DNA of 64,000 nucleotides from an uncultured Neomegalonema sp. (GCA_937990185.1 CALKBI010000013.1:1-64000), one strand, 5' to 3'; numbered from the stretch's first letter, positions 49,222 to 60,118 are shown. A program made the numbers and translations. The notes: generated by a model not told the origin, from the letters alone.

Positions 49222-50297
49222 TCGAACATCACCACATTGCGCATGACATCGCCGCGCTTAACGCCTGCGACGGCTTCATTGATTTGCTCAAGCGGATAGC
49301 GCCCGGAAATTAGCTCATCGAGTTTTAGGCGACCATCACGGTAAAGGCTCATCAGATAGGGGATATCGACACGAATACGCGATGATCCCATTTTCGAGCC
49401 GAGAATTTTTTGACTATACGAGGCAAGATCACCCGGATCGAATTCTGTCAGCACGCCTGTCGGCGGCATCCCGACAATGACCATTGATCCTGTCGGAGCC
49501 AGCATTGCGGGGGCGCTTTCGATGGCGCGCTTTAATCCGACCGAGATAAAGACGTAATCCGCCCCGCGCCCCTTGGTTGCAGCCCGCACTTGCTCGGCGG
49601 CATCAGCGGCGTTTGCATCAACGGCATGGGTCGCACCGAAATCTTTTGCGAGCACCATTTTGTCGGCGGCAATATCCAGCCCGATAACTGTGGAGGCTCC
49701 GGCAATCGCTGCGCCTTGTACACAGTTCATGCCGACGCCGCCCAACCCGATCACGGCAACGGTAGAGCCAACATGTACCGCCGCCGTATTGGCGACTGCT
49801 CCGAACCCTGTGATCACACCGCACGCTAAAAGTGACCCGACGTCAAATCCTACATCGTCATCCAGTTTGACGATCTGCGATTGATGCACCAAGGCTTGCT
49901 GCGCAAATGCCCCAGTCCGCAATCCATGCATGAGCGTTTCGCTCCCGATGCTGAGAGGCGATTGCGCGTCCAGAGGAAAAGATGTTTCGCAGGCGACCTG
50001 AGCGCCTTGGGCGCAACAATGACACGTTCCACAAGAACGGATGAGCGTTACGACAACCCGATCGCCCGCTTTGAAATCCTGAACACCAGCCCCGACAGAT
50101 TCGACAATGCCCGCTGCCTCATGCCCGAAAACGGCGGGTAAATCCCCGCCCCATCCACCGTCGATATAGGTCAGATCACTGTGACAGATGGCACATGCCT
50201 TAATGTCGATGCGAACTTCGCCTTCACCCGGCGCGGCAATGCTTACGTCTTCGATGCTGAGCGGCGCTCCGAATGTGCGGCAAACGGCTGCTTTCAT
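49218..50297 (-). CDS. Zn-dependent alcohol dehydrogenase
   Basis: CAICHSDLTYIDGGWGGDLPAVFGHEAAGIVESVG; VAVIGLGGVGMNCVQGA; ATGA overlap with MR/MLE gene. Confidence 0.9.
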   Translation of the reverse strand: MKAAVCRTFGAPLSIEDVSIAAPGEGEVRIDIKACAICHSDLTYIDGGWGGDLPAVFGHEAAGIVESVGAGVQDFKAGDRVVVTLIRSCGTCHCCAQGAQVACETSFPLDAQSPLSIGSETLMHGLRTGAFAQQALVHQSQIVKLDDDVGFDVGSLLACGVITGFGAVANTAAVHVGSTVAVIGLGGVGMNCVQGAAIAGASTVIGLDIAADKMVLAKDFGATHAVDANAADAAEQVRAATKGRGADYVFISVGLKRAIESAPAMLAPTGSMVIVGMPPTGVLTEFDPGDLASYSQKILGSKMGSSRIRVDIPYLMSLYRDGRLKLDELISGRYPLEQINEAVAGVKRGDVMRNVVMFE

Positions 50298-50521
50298 GGT
50301 TCATCCCCAGTTAAATATCGCGGCTACGCTGCACCACATACGATGTTCTTACAAGCGTACTTTGCACGTCACATCAATGATCAAAATGTGATCGGCATGA
50401 CCCTATTGTTAACGCGATTGAAGCCATTATCTGAGACACTGATCAAAGGGGGCTACGACCTTGCAAAGCCGAATGCTTGTTGCACATGGCTTGGCACTGT
50501 TGAGATACGGGGAAGTTGGTT

Positions 50522-50878
50522 ATGAACGATTGCCGGTTTTTTTCTGAAAGTTTCAGCTCCGATGAAGCGATTACGTGGGTTGCCGATTGTGCAACGTCAT
50601 CAGGGTGGACCAGTGAAGAAGCAAAACGCCTTGCCGATTGCGTGAGCGATAGCGCCCTTGCCGTTTCCGAACGCGCGTATCGTCTCCAAGCGCGCGGTCC
50701 GGTCTTTGTAAAGCTGGATGTCAATTCAACCGAGGCGACGCTCGAACTTCACCACGAAGGTGCGATTGGCGATAAGCCTTGCGATTGCGCAGCGGCAAAA
50801 TCCGCAATCTCGCGCAAGTCCAGCGTATGGTTGGATGGACAGCTCCGCACCCACAAGCTGAGAATCGCGCGCGCGTAA
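50522..50878 (+). CDS. Hypothetical protein, weak resemblance to anti-sigma/HATPase_c_2 fold
   Basis: 118 aa ORF between convergent/divergent genes; AVSERAYRLQARGPVFVKLDVNSTEATLELHHEG pattern. Confidence 0.4.
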   Translation: MNDCRFFSESFSSDEAITWVADCATSSGWTSEEAKRLADCVSDSALAVSERAYRLQARGPVFVKLDVNSTEATLELHHEGAIGDKPCDCAAAKSAISRKSSVWLDGQLRTHKLRIARA

Positions 50879-50884
50879 CGCTTT

Positions 50885-53212
50885 TTACTCGGCGGCTTCC
50901 GCAAGGCTGGATTGCTGTAAAGCATTCCAGACCTTCGTGGGCGTCACCGGTATATCGATCTCTTCGATCCCGAAAGGGCGCAGAGCATCGAGGACCGCGA
51001 TAACAGTACAGCCCGCTGCACCGACAGTTCCGGCCTCTCCGCACCCTTTCGCGCCAAGCGGATTGGTCGTGCAAAATGTTGGCCGAAAACCCACGTCAAT
51101 CGGCGGCAAGTCATAGGCGCGGGGCATCTGATAATCCATGTACGAGCCAGTTAAAGGCTGTCCGGTTTCAGGGTCATAAATCGCGGCCTCGTGCAACGCT
51201 TCGCCGACACCTTGCGCGACACCGCCAACGATCTGCCCGGTCGCGAGCATTGGGTTTAACAGCGTTCCAAAATCATCAATCACTGTGTATTTGGTCAGCT
51301 TGCTCTCGCCTGTCTCCGGTGTAATCTCAACTTCACAGATATGGCATCCATTCGGGAATGACTTACTGCCACCATCGACCTTGGCTTCCCCCGTCAGCGT
51401 TCCACCTTCAAGCCGGGCAACGGCGGTAAAGAGCGTTGCGGTTTTATCTGTACCGACAACGCGAAACTGTCCGCCGTTTTCAGGTTCAAACTCCAAATCG
51501 ACTTCAGAGACTTCCAGTTCCTCGGCTGCGGCGGGGCGGGCGAGGCGGATGACTTCATCTGACGCGGCAAAAAAGCTCTTGCTCGCCATGATCACCGACC
51601 GCGATCCACCCGTGCCACCGGCTTGGGGTAGGCTGTCGGAATCTCCGGCAACCCATTCGATACACTCATACGGGACGCCCAGCTTGGCATGTACGAGTTG
51701 CGGAAAGGCTGTTTCATGGCCTTGGCCGGTTGATTGCGTTCCGACCTCAACGCGCACCCGATCGGGTTGCCCGTCTTTCGCAGGGAATATCTCAATCCGT
51801 GCGGTTTCTTCAGGCGCACCACCCGTACGCTCCATATAGCACACGATGCCTTGACCGAGCAGCTTGCCCCGTGCCTCGGCCTCTGCGCGCCGCGATGCAA
51901 AACCCGCAACATCTGCCCGCTCTAAGGTCGCCTCCATAATGCCGGGAAAGTCTCCACTATCGAACGGAATACCAAGCGCCGTTGTCCAAGGCATCATATC
52001 CGGTGTAGCGAGATTGCGCCGCCTGATCTCGTCTTGAGCAATGCTGAGATCAGCGCCTACCCGATCAATCAGCCGCTCCATAATATAGTTCTGCTCAGGG
52101 CGTCCCGCCCCGCGATAGGCATCTGTGGGAGTCGTATTCGTATAGACCCCCTGAACGCGGTTATGGATTGTCGGAATGTTATAAACTGTCGGTGCAAGAT
52201 CACCGCAGAAGGCCGTATGGCACGCAGGCCCGGCCCGTGATGGATAAGCGCCAAGGTTTGAAATCGAACTCAACCGCATCGCACGAATGCGGCCATCGCT
52301 ATCACACGCAGCCTCGGCATAGGTGGTCAAATCACGGCCTTGCAAATCGCTGAGAAAAGACTCCGAACGGTCGCCGGTCCACTTCACCGGACGGCCCAAA
52401 TCCTGCGCTGCTGCACAAGCCAACCCATACTCTGGGTGAAGCATCAGCTTCATCCCGAAACCGCCCCCAACATCGGGGACACGCACGCGGAGCCGCTGCG
52501 GTTCTACGCCGAGAACCCCGGCGATTTGTCCGCGCATGGCGTGCGAGCCTTGAGTGGAGACATGAATATCCCAACGGTCCTCCGCATAGGCAACATTGAT
52601 TGCCCTAGGCTCCATTGCATTCACGATGATGCGGGTATTTTCCATCCGCACTTTCGAGATATGAGCGGCGGTGGCAAAGGCGGCATCCGTTGCATCCTTG
52701 TCGCCGACTTCCCAATCATAGGCACGGTTATGAACGGCGCTTTCGTGTAACTGCGGCGCGTCTTCAGCCAAAGCTGTCTCACCATCGACAACAACGGGAA
52801 GGTCTTCGAACTCAGCCATTATGAGGTCAGAGGCATCTTTTGCTGCACGGATGCTTTCCGCCACGATAAAGGCGACGGGTTGACCAACAAAGCGAACTGT
52901 ATCTTTGGCCAGATGCGGCAAGGTTGGATACACGCCCCTTGATCCGTCGGCATTGTTAACGGGCATTTGAGTCGCCAGATCATTCAATCCGGCTATCGCA
53001 GAATCATCAGCAGTATAGATAGCGGCGACACCCGAAACCGCGCGTGCGTCCGTTACGTCAATACTCACCAACCGGGCATGGGCGTACGGTGATCTGAAAA
53101 CCATTCCGTAGAGCTGGCCGGGCAGGGTGATGTCGTCGACATAATTGCCCGCGCCCTTGAGTAACCGGGGGTCTTCGACGCGGGATACTGACTGGCCGAT
53201 TCCGAATTTCAT
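50885..53212 (-). CDS. Xanthine dehydrogenase-family molybdopterin-binding subunit (CoxL-like)
   Basis: 775 aa; GAGNYVDDITLPGQLYGMVFRSPYAHARL; VPDVGGGFGMKLMLHPEYGLACAAAQDLGRPVKW; YRGAGRPEQNYIMERLID; GAKGCGEAGTVGA. Confidence 0.92.
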   Translation of the reverse strand: MKFGIGQSVSRVEDPRLLKGAGNYVDDITLPGQLYGMVFRSPYAHARLVSIDVTDARAVSGVAAIYTADDSAIAGLNDLATQMPVNNADGSRGVYPTLPHLAKDTVRFVGQPVAFIVAESIRAAKDASDLIMAEFEDLPVVVDGETALAEDAPQLHESAVHNRAYDWEVGDKDATDAAFATAAHISKVRMENTRIIVNAMEPRAINVAYAEDRWDIHVSTQGSHAMRGQIAGVLGVEPQRLRVRVPDVGGGFGMKLMLHPEYGLACAAAQDLGRPVKWTGDRSESFLSDLQGRDLTTYAEAACDSDGRIRAMRLSSISNLGAYPSRAGPACHTAFCGDLAPTVYNIPTIHNRVQGVYTNTTPTDAYRGAGRPEQNYIMERLIDRVGADLSIAQDEIRRRNLATPDMMPWTTALGIPFDSGDFPGIMEATLERADVAGFASRRAEAEARGKLLGQGIVCYMERTGGAPEETARIEIFPAKDGQPDRVRVEVGTQSTGQGHETAFPQLVHAKLGVPYECIEWVAGDSDSLPQAGGTGGSRSVIMASKSFFAASDEVIRLARPAAAEELEVSEVDLEFEPENGGQFRVVGTDKTATLFTAVARLEGGTLTGEAKVDGGSKSFPNGCHICEVEITPETGESKLTKYTVIDDFGTLLNPMLATGQIVGGVAQGVGEALHEAAIYDPETGQPLTGSYMDYQMPRAYDLPPIDVGFRPTFCTTNPLGAKGCGEAGTVGAAGCTVIAVLDALRPFGIEEIDIPVTPTKVWNALQQSSLAEAAE

Positions 53213-53402
53213 GGAATGACTCCTGCATGAAATGAAGATTAAGCGACGGAAGCACCGCGTCTAACCGTACAAGACTAAGAGCGATACAGCCTGCATTAAA
53301 GGTGACATCGTATTTTCTATGCGTCTTAGCAGTGTCGTGGTGGTTTCACAAATCGAGGGTATCGAACTCAACGACAGTGTGAGGTAAACGAGGAGGCGGA
53401 TT

Positions 53403-54467
53403 ATGGCGATGCTCAGGCTCGCCGCAGCGGAACAAACTCCGTTGCTCTTTGATCCAGAAAAAGGTGTGGACGCGCCTGCGTTAACGCGCGCCGATGTCCG
53501 TGCCGCTGCGCCTGCCCTCCGCAAATCCAAGCCGCTCGTCGTCATGGTTCACGGTTATAAATTCGATCCTTTCGATCCGAACTGCGCCAACCCGCATGAT
53601 TTTTTGTATCATTTTGACCCTGATCGCGTTGTCTCAGATCGTTGGCAGCGTCCTTCAAGCTGGCCCGCCGGTCTTGGCTTTCGCGAACATGACCCATGGG
53701 GAGCAGATGGCCTTTGTGTTGGTTTTGCTTGGTCAAGCCGACCCAATCAGCGAATGGGAGCATTCTGCCGCGCCTATCAAGAAGCGGAAGTCGCAGGGCT
53801 GGCTTTACTAAGAACACTCGAAACTCTGGCCGAAGCCTATCCGGTGCGTGACATAGACATCTTTGTTCACAGCCTCGGCGCACGGGTTGCGTTAACCGCT
53901 CTGCGCGTTGCGGCCCGGCAAGGGCAAACCGATATCCTCGAGCGGATTGGCCGCGTGATCCTACTCGGTCCCGCCGAGCTTGCCAGCGTCGCAAGGGACA
54001 CATTGGAGGCGATGGATAAAGCCGCTCCCAATCGCAAACCGGAAATCTACAGCGTGGTTGCGCGGGAGAATGATTTCTTCGATGTGCTTGTCGAACGCTT
54101 TGCCCCAAAGATTAAAGGCGTGACACCCATCTGTGTTGGTTCGCATGGCATGGGGGAAGATTTTGATGGCTGGCTCGACCTACAACTCGACAGCCCCGCA
54201 CTGATTGAATGGCTTGCGGTTCGAGGTGTGAATATCGGCGGCGGACCACCTCGCAGAGTATGTCATTGGGGCGTCTATAATCGCCCCGGCGCATTGGATT
54301 TCTATGCGGACATTTTAAGAAACCGGCGGCAATGGTCTATTGCTTCCATGCGCGCTGCGGGCGTCCCGACCGAACAAGAACAACGCTGGGCGCGCCTCCC
54401 AATGTCGCGTTTATTCCACCGCCGCTCTAAAGATTCATCCGGCGATGCCAATGTGATGGTGAGCTAA
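53403..54467 (+). CDS. Alpha/beta hydrolase (esterase-like)
   Basis: VVMVHGYKFDP; IDIFVHSLGARVALTALR (HSLGA nucleophile elbow). Confidence 0.8.
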   Translation: MAMLRLAAAEQTPLLFDPEKGVDAPALTRADVRAAAPALRKSKPLVVMVHGYKFDPFDPNCANPHDFLYHFDPDRVVSDRWQRPSSWPAGLGFREHDPWGADGLCVGFAWSSRPNQRMGAFCRAYQEAEVAGLALLRTLETLAEAYPVRDIDIFVHSLGARVALTALRVAARQGQTDILERIGRVILLGPAELASVARDTLEAMDKAAPNRKPEIYSVVARENDFFDVLVERFAPKIKGVTPICVGSHGMGEDFDGWLDLQLDSPALIEWLAVRGVNIGGGPPRRVCHWGVYNRPGALDFYADILRNRRQWSIASMRAAGVPTEQEQRWARLPMSRLFHRRSKDSSGDANVMVS

Positions 54468-54517
54468 TCATCACCGCAAGCAATCATATCTTGGCGAAGA
54501 TCTGGACGTAGAAATAC

Positions 54518-54550
54518 AAAAAGCCGCGCTCAATCAGGGCGCGGCTTTTT
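54518..54550. terminator. Bidirectional terminator between convergent genes
   Basis: AAAAAGCCGCGC-tcaatcagg-GCGCGGCTTTTT. Confidence 0.85.
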
Positions 54551-54568
54551 CAATAAATCGTCTTAGGC

Positions 54569-56872
54569 TTAGATCGACTTAGGCAACCGGAACGTATGTT
54601 GTTCTGGTGGCAGGCAACGATCATTCCCACAGATTTGAATGGTCAGCTCTGCGGCCTCTGCACTCGGTCCGACCGTTGTATTGATCTGGGTTTTATTTTC
54701 GAGCACAGCGACGGGTTCATCTTGAAATCCGAGCGAAATCATTTTTGGATTAGGATAAGCCACATTGCTAAGCCCCGAACCATTGAGCGCGGTTGCAATT
54801 AAATCGGGGTTCAGGGGCTGGTGGGAGTTCGCATGCCAGCCCGGTGCGAAATCAAGGTGCAGAGTCAGATTGTCCCCTTGCAGGTCCAGCCGCGCGGTGG
54901 CTGTGCCTCCGCCGAGGCGACGTGTCAGACCTGTCTCTCCTTCGCGGTAAATCGCCGATGCAGTGACGGAAGAGATATTGGAGTCCGGCGATTCAACAAT
55001 CGACCCTGACAATGCACCAAGCAGATTGTCAGCCCGTTGGATATTATCAACGGCCTTGTGGTCTTCGCCGCGACGGGACAATAGCGCGAATAACTCAAGT
55101 GCTGCGGCGTTGCCGGTTGGTGTCGCGCCTTCGATCACATCGTAAGTGGACCCGAGCGGCCCCGCCGTTTGCGCCATCCGCAAAGGTGCATTCGGCGCGT
55201 CCGTAAAGCGTGCGGAAATTTGATCGCTCATTTTTTGAGCCAGTGCGAGGTAACTCTTGTCACCCGTTGTATCTGACAGCGCGACCAACGCTAGACCCAT
55301 CCAGGCATAATCCCGCAACGCGCCATCTTCGAGCGGCCCTGAAGCCCATGCACGGGCAAGGTCGCCATTGGCGGAAAACATTTGTCCGGTAATAAAATCG
55401 GATGCGCGTTTTGCTGCGGCAAGATAACGAGAATCGTTCAACGTCTCCGCACCATCGACCAAAGCGCGGATCATCAGGCCATTCCAGCCTGCAATCAGCT
55501 TGGTATCAATGATCGGAGGCGGGCGGTTCTCTCTCGCTTGGCGCATTTGTTCGAGGATCGGATCAAGCGAATTAAAGTCAGGCACGCGGTCAGGGCTGAC
55601 ATGAGCAACTGCACCGACGGGAATAGTTGGCGCTTGGTCCAAACCGATTGTTGCGCGGAACGCCTCCGCCTGCGCACCAAGGGCTGCATCAAGCTGATCA
55701 TAGGTCCAAGCGTAATACGCGCCTTCTTCGGTTTTGCCGCCGGGCGTCTTGGGACTGACGGCATCTTCAGCGGCAAAGAACGCACCTTCCGGTGCGGTCA
55801 TCTCGCGGATGACATAATCCATCGCACGGCGCGCGGCCCGCTCAAACACAGGGTCTTTCGTCAAACGGAAAGCCTGCAAGAAATTACGGGTCAGCAAGCC
55901 TTGATTATAGAGCATCTTCTCGAAATGCGGCGTCCGCCAGTTCTGATCGACGGTGTAACGGTGAAAGCCGCCCCCGACATGATCATGAATACCCCCCGCC
56001 GCGATATTACGCAGCGTGACCAGCGCAGCGCCCGCTGCGGTTCTGTCTCCGGTACGTTCATATCGGTCGAGCAAATACCGGATCATGGTTTCATTCGGAA
56101 ATTTAGGCCCTTTGCCAAACCCTCCCGCGAATGAATCATGGTCTTCCAACAGGCCAGCCGTGGCTTTCTCAAAAGTCGCCTCAGTGATGTCCTGAGCGGC
56201 GCTCCGCGATCCGGCGATTAAGCGCACAAATTCCGAAACCGAAGCGGCTTGCTCAGACATTGCTGTGCGGCCTTCAGGATTGCGCCAGTCCGTTGAGATC
56301 GAGTTCAACGTATCGAGGAATGTGTTAGGCGGCTGATAACTTGTGGAGACAATAGGTTGTCCATCGGGCATCAGGAACAGATTGTTCGGCCACCCCCCGC
56401 GTCCGGTGAGAATTTGCGTCGCGAGCATATATTGCGAGTCAATATCGGGCAGGGTTTCGCGGTCGACTTTGATCGCGACAAAATTCTCATTCACGACACG
56501 CGCGATGTCGGCATTGTCAAAACTCTCTTCTTCCATCACGTGACACCAGTGACAGGTGGCATAGCCGACAGAGAGAAAGACCTGCACACCGCGCCGCTTC
56601 GCTTCGGCGAGCGCTTCCGGTCCCCAAGGATACCAGTTGATCGGATTATGCGCGTGTTGGCGCAGATAAGGCGAGCGCTCGAAAACGAGCCTGTTCGTAT
56701 AAGTCGGCTTGCCCGAGGCATCCTTATATTGCGTTCTTGGCGGAGACACAGGCTGTGCGGCTGACATTTGCGCCAGCGCATCTGGGCTAATCTGTGCTCC
56801 GGGTAGCGGAGCTGCGTAAACGGCTGTTGAGAGGGCAAAGGTGCAAAGTGCTGAAAGGGCTATGCGGCGCAT
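54569..56872 (-). CDS. Secreted YyaL/DUF255 (thioredoxin + six-hairpin glycosidase-like) with C-terminal DsbD-alpha-like domain
   Basis: Signal peptide; [59 protein letters not shown]-terminal [15 protein letters not shown]...[19 protein letters not shown]. Confidence 0.88.
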   Translation of the reverse strand: MRRIALSALCTFALSTAVYAAPLPGAQISPDALAQMSAAQPVSPPRTQYKDASGKPTYTNRLVFERSPYLRQHAHNPINWYPWGPEALAEAKRRGVQVFLSVGYATCHWCHVMEEESFDNADIARVVNENFVAIKVDRETLPDIDSQYMLATQILTGRGGWPNNLFLMPDGQPIVSTSYQPPNTFLDTLNSISTDWRNPEGRTAMSEQAASVSEFVRLIAGSRSAAQDITEATFEKATAGLLEDHDSFAGGFGKGPKFPNETMIRYLLDRYERTGDRTAAGAALVTLRNIAAGGIHDHVGGGFHRYTVDQNWRTPHFEKMLYNQGLLTRNFLQAFRLTKDPVFERAARRAMDYVIREMTAPEGAFFAAEDAVSPKTPGGKTEEGAYYAWTYDQLDAALGAQAEAFRATIGLDQAPTIPVGAVAHVSPDRVPDFNSLDPILEQMRQARENRPPPIIDTKLIAGWNGLMIRALVDGAETLNDSRYLAAAKRASDFITGQMFSANGDLARAWASGPLEDGALRDYAWMGLALVALSDTTGDKSYLALAQKMSDQISARFTDAPNAPLRMAQTAGPLGSTYDVIEGATPTGNAAALELFALLSRRGEDHKAVDNIQRADNLLGALSGSIVESPDSNISSVTASAIYREGETGLTRRLGGGTATARLDLQGDNLTLHLDFAPGWHANSHQPLNPDLIATALNGSGLSNVAYPNPKMISLGFQDEPVAVLENKTQINTTVGPSAEAAELTIQICGNDRCLPPEQHTFRLPKSI

Positions 56873-57074
56873 GGTATTTCCTCTTACTGTCGCTAACGGG
56901 TTTAATGCCGCACCGTAAAGACTTCCAAGCGATTGCAGGGTTTCTTGCGAAAACGTGACATGCACGTGTTGTGGTTCAATATTTGTTCCTTCCGATTAAG
57001 ATGATCTAAAATAAATTTTCGTGTATAGTGCCCGGATAAACCCAAAAAGGGTAAGCAGGCTGAGGAATAACAAC

Positions 57075-58244
57075 ATGAATACAATCCGTTTTGTTAGCAC
57101 TCTCGCGTTGACTGTTGGGATTGCCGGATGCGCTAGCACTCCAAACTCCGTGCCGGTATCGACAGCGCCTGTGACCGCGAAACCCACTGAAACTGCTAAG
57201 TTAGACCTGCCGGAACGGGTTGCTAGAACGCCTAAAACTACGAAGGCGCCGGAACCTGAGCGCGTTGCTGCATTGCCCGAACCAGTGAATTTGCCTGATG
57301 CGACCATTGCGCCGGTTATTCCAACGCCTGCACCGATTGATCTTGGCGCTTACGATGCGACTCTTGAAGCGCCTGCAACGGAATATACTGAGATAGCGTC
57401 GGCCAATCAGAATTTCCTACCGCCACCTGAACCGGTTGCCTATATCGACCAGCAATTCGCAGCTGACCCGTCTTATGTCACGGCGGCGCTTCAACCCGGC
57501 GCATCGGGAGCACCGCTATTGCGGGGGCAAATGGCGCCGATTCGCGATGATCCCATCGACACAGTTGGTCAACAGCCGAGGCGCGCGACGTCATATAATG
57601 TCGCCGCGTTAAAGGCTGCGTATCGGCCTTCCGAAGCACTGACCATTCCTGCGCCTGCACCAAAAGTTCGCAATGCGCATACGTCGGAATTTGGGCGGCA
57701 ACTTTCCGACTCTGCGCTCTCGCGGTTGAACCCCAATGTGTCTTACGTCGCTTCGTATAAAAAGATTGGCTACCCGTGGGGCGATGTGTCTGAAGACACC
57801 GGCGTTTGCACCGATGTTGTGATCCGCAGCTTTCGGGGCTTGGGGATTGATCTGCAAAGCATGGTCCATGAAGACATGCTGCAAGCCTTCAACGCCTATC
57901 CGAGCAAAAAGATTTATGGCCTGACAAAAGCCGACCCGAATATTGATCACCGCCGCGTTGTGAATCTCGAAGCGTTTTTCGAGCGGGTGGGCGCTGCGAT
58001 CCCTGTCGGTTCAGATTATCAACCCGGCGACGTGATCACATGGCGTCTGAGTGGCGGCGAGCCTCATATCGGTGTTGTCGTGAACCGGCTTGATCCGAAA
58101 ACAGGAAATCCGCTGATCGTTCATAACCTTGGCGCAGGGGTTCGGGCTGAAGACCTGCTCGATTACGCGCCGCCCCATGGCGCATACCGCTTCGCCCCCG
58201 ACCAACAATCCCGCATCGCATCTTTGGCGCTTAAACGGGGATAA
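57075..58244 (+). CDS. Putative lipoprotein with DUF1287 domain
   Basis: Lipobox VGIAGCAS; YPWGDVSEDTGVCTDVVIRSFRGLGIDLQSMVHEDM...DHRRVVNLEAFFERVG...PGDVITWRLSGGEPHIGVV. Confidence 0.85.
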   Translation: MNTIRFVSTLALTVGIAGCASTPNSVPVSTAPVTAKPTETAKLDLPERVARTPKTTKAPEPERVAALPEPVNLPDATIAPVIPTPAPIDLGAYDATLEAPATEYTEIASANQNFLPPPEPVAYIDQQFAADPSYVTAALQPGASGAPLLRGQMAPIRDDPIDTVGQQPRRATSYNVAALKAAYRPSEALTIPAPAPKVRNAHTSEFGRQLSDSALSRLNPNVSYVASYKKIGYPWGDVSEDTGVCTDVVIRSFRGLGIDLQSMVHEDMLQAFNAYPSKKIYGLTKADPNIDHRRVVNLEAFFERVGAAIPVGSDYQPGDVITWRLSGGEPHIGVVVNRLDPKTGNPLIVHNLGAGVRAEDLLDYAPPHGAYRFAPDQQSRIASLALKRG

Positions 58245-58486
58245 GTTCAGCTCGAAGCGCGCTTTGTGAGACGTAGGAAATTACCTTGCCGGTGTTCCGG
58301 CGAGGCATGTCTTAATGTAAACGCACGATCAGGCGGACCGGTGGTCCCGAGCGCGATGCGGCATGAAATGCTGCTCTGTAGGCGCGGGATCTCCTTGATG
58401 CAAAATCCCAGCGCACAAATTCTGATCGTTCAATGATTGAAAAGACGCAGGATTGCGGTACGCTCTGATTTGATAAGGAGCGCAAC

Positions 58487-59128
58487 ATGTCATCTTTCGA
58501 TCCTCAGAAAATCACGGAAATCCATCGTCATTTGCACAGCCATCTGCCGCCCGAACCGGCGTTGCGCGTCAAGGCCATTGAGAGTCTTCTGGTGGAAAAG
58601 GGGCTTGTTGATCCCAAGGCCGTTGATACGTGGATTGAGGCATATACCGAAGACATCGGCCCGAAACGCGGCGCACAGATTGTTGCGCGGGCGTGGCTTG
58701 ATGCGGACTTTAAAGCGCTGTTGATGAAAGACGCCACCGCTGCGGTCAATGACATGGGCCTGCAAGGGCAGGCCACCGGCCACTTACATGCGGTCGAGAA
58801 TACCGATGCGGTCCATAACCTCGTCGTTTGCACGCTCTGTTCCTGCTATCCTTTCGGCATCCTCGGCATGGCTCCGGCGTGGTATAAGGCGGCGGAATAC
58901 CGGGCGCGCTCGGTGCGTGATCCGCGCGGCGTTCTCACAGAGTTTGGTGTCACGTTAGGTGATAAGGTCGCGGTGAAGGTTTGGGATTCCACCGCCGAGT
59001 TGCGCTACATGGTCGTGCCGCAACGCCCCGCCGGAACGGATGGTTGGGATCAGGAGGCCTTGGCCAAACTCGTCACCCGCAATTCGATGATCGGGACGGA
59101 TCGCGATCTCTCGAAGGGAGTTGCGTAA
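58487..59128 (+). CDS. nthA: Nitrile hydratase subunit alpha (cobalt type)
   Basis: VVCTLCSCYPFGILGMAPAWYKAAEYRARSVRDPRGVL; CTLCSC metal motif with Thr. Confidence 0.95.
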   Translation: MSSFDPQKITEIHRHLHSHLPPEPALRVKAIESLLVEKGLVDPKAVDTWIEAYTEDIGPKRGAQIVARAWLDADFKALLMKDATAAVNDMGLQGQATGHLHAVENTDAVHNLVVCTLCSCYPFGILGMAPAWYKAAEYRARSVRDPRGVLTEFGVTLGDKVAVKVWDSTAELRYMVVPQRPAGTDGWDQEALAKLVTRNSMIGTDRDLSKGVA

Positions 59129-59781
59129 TGGATGGCGTGCATGACCTCGGCGGCAAGCAAGGCTTTGGCCGCATTGACCGTGACCACGAGGACGACCCCT
59201 ATCACGGCGACCATGACGCCCGGGCCTATGGCCTCAGCGTTTCGCTACGCGCCGAGCGGCCTTATCCAATTGACTGGTTCCGCCATGTTCGCGAGTTAAT
59301 CGACCCGATAGATTACCTCACGCGGCCTTATTTTGACTCATGGCTGCAAACATCGCTTGCTCTTGCGATTGATCGGGGTGTGTTGGAGTTGGCTGAGGTG
59401 ACAGGGCACAAAGCTCCCGGCCCGAACACCGGTGATGCGAAACCGCTCACGCCCGAAGATGTGCGAAAGATCGTTGTCACGCCTCCAAATTTTGAACGCC
59501 CGACGGATGTCGCCCCCGGTTTCTCAGTCGGTGGTACTGTCATCACAGCGGCGCAGGGTCACAGCGGCCACACCCGCCTGCCAGCCTATGCCCGCAATAC
59601 GAAAGGCGTGATCCACGCGCATCACGGCGCGCATCCTCTCCCCGATGCGGAGGCACGCGGCGAAGACGTGATTGAGCATCTTTATACCGTCGAGTTCCGC
59701 GCGGCGGATCTATTCCCCGAAGTGACCAATAGTGACGTGATCTACCTCGATCTATGGGAGAGCTACCTTGCCGCCGCATGA
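59128..59781 (+). CDS. nthB: Nitrile hydratase subunit beta
   Basis: MDGVHDLGGKQGFGRIDRDHED N-terminus; GHTRLPAYARNTKGVIHAHHGAHPLPDAEA; ATG overlaps nthA stop. Confidence 0.95.
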   Translation: MDGVHDLGGKQGFGRIDRDHEDDPYHGDHDARAYGLSVSLRAERPYPIDWFRHVRELIDPIDYLTRPYFDSWLQTSLALAIDRGVLELAEVTGHKAPGPNTGDAKPLTPEDVRKIVVTPPNFERPTDVAPGFSVGGTVITAAQGHSGHTRLPAYARNTKGVIHAHHGAHPLPDAEARGEDVIEHLYTVEFRAADLFPEVTNSDVIYLDLWESYLAAA

Positions 59782-60118
59782 CTCTCTTGAACCGTTAGTC
59801 CGGCGCGATAACGATCCGGTTTTCGATGAGGCGTGGCAGGCGCAAGTCCTCGGGCTGGCAGATTGTCTCGTGCGTGAAGGCGTCTTCACGGCAAGCGATT
59901 GGGCGGAAACCCTTGGCGTCACTGTCCGCGAACAAGAAGACACCACCGAAGGATATTACCGCGCCGTGCTCTCCGCCTTGGAGCGCTTGCTCGATCAAGG
60001 TGCTGTGCCGGGTGTTGAGATAGAGGCACGCCGCGACGCATGGGCGCGGGCATACGAGGCGACGCCGCACGGCGAGCCGGTAGAATTACAAGCGGGCGCA
60101 TTGGAGAACGCAAAGTGA
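59768..60118 (+). CDS. Nitrile hydratase accessory/activator protein
   Basis: DPVFDEAWQAQVLGLADCLVREGVFTASDWAETLG...YYRAVLSALERLL pattern. Confidence 0.85.
   Translation: MPPHDSLEPLVRRDNDPVFDEAWQAQVLGLADCLVREGVFTASDWAETLGVTVREQEDTTEGYYRAVLSALERLLDQGAVPGVEIEARRDAWARAYEATPHGEPVELQAGALENAK

Noticed and set aside
55382-56134. 250-aa plus-strand ORF antisense to the YyaL-like gene
   Set aside because: Minus-strand DUF255 motifs are decisive.
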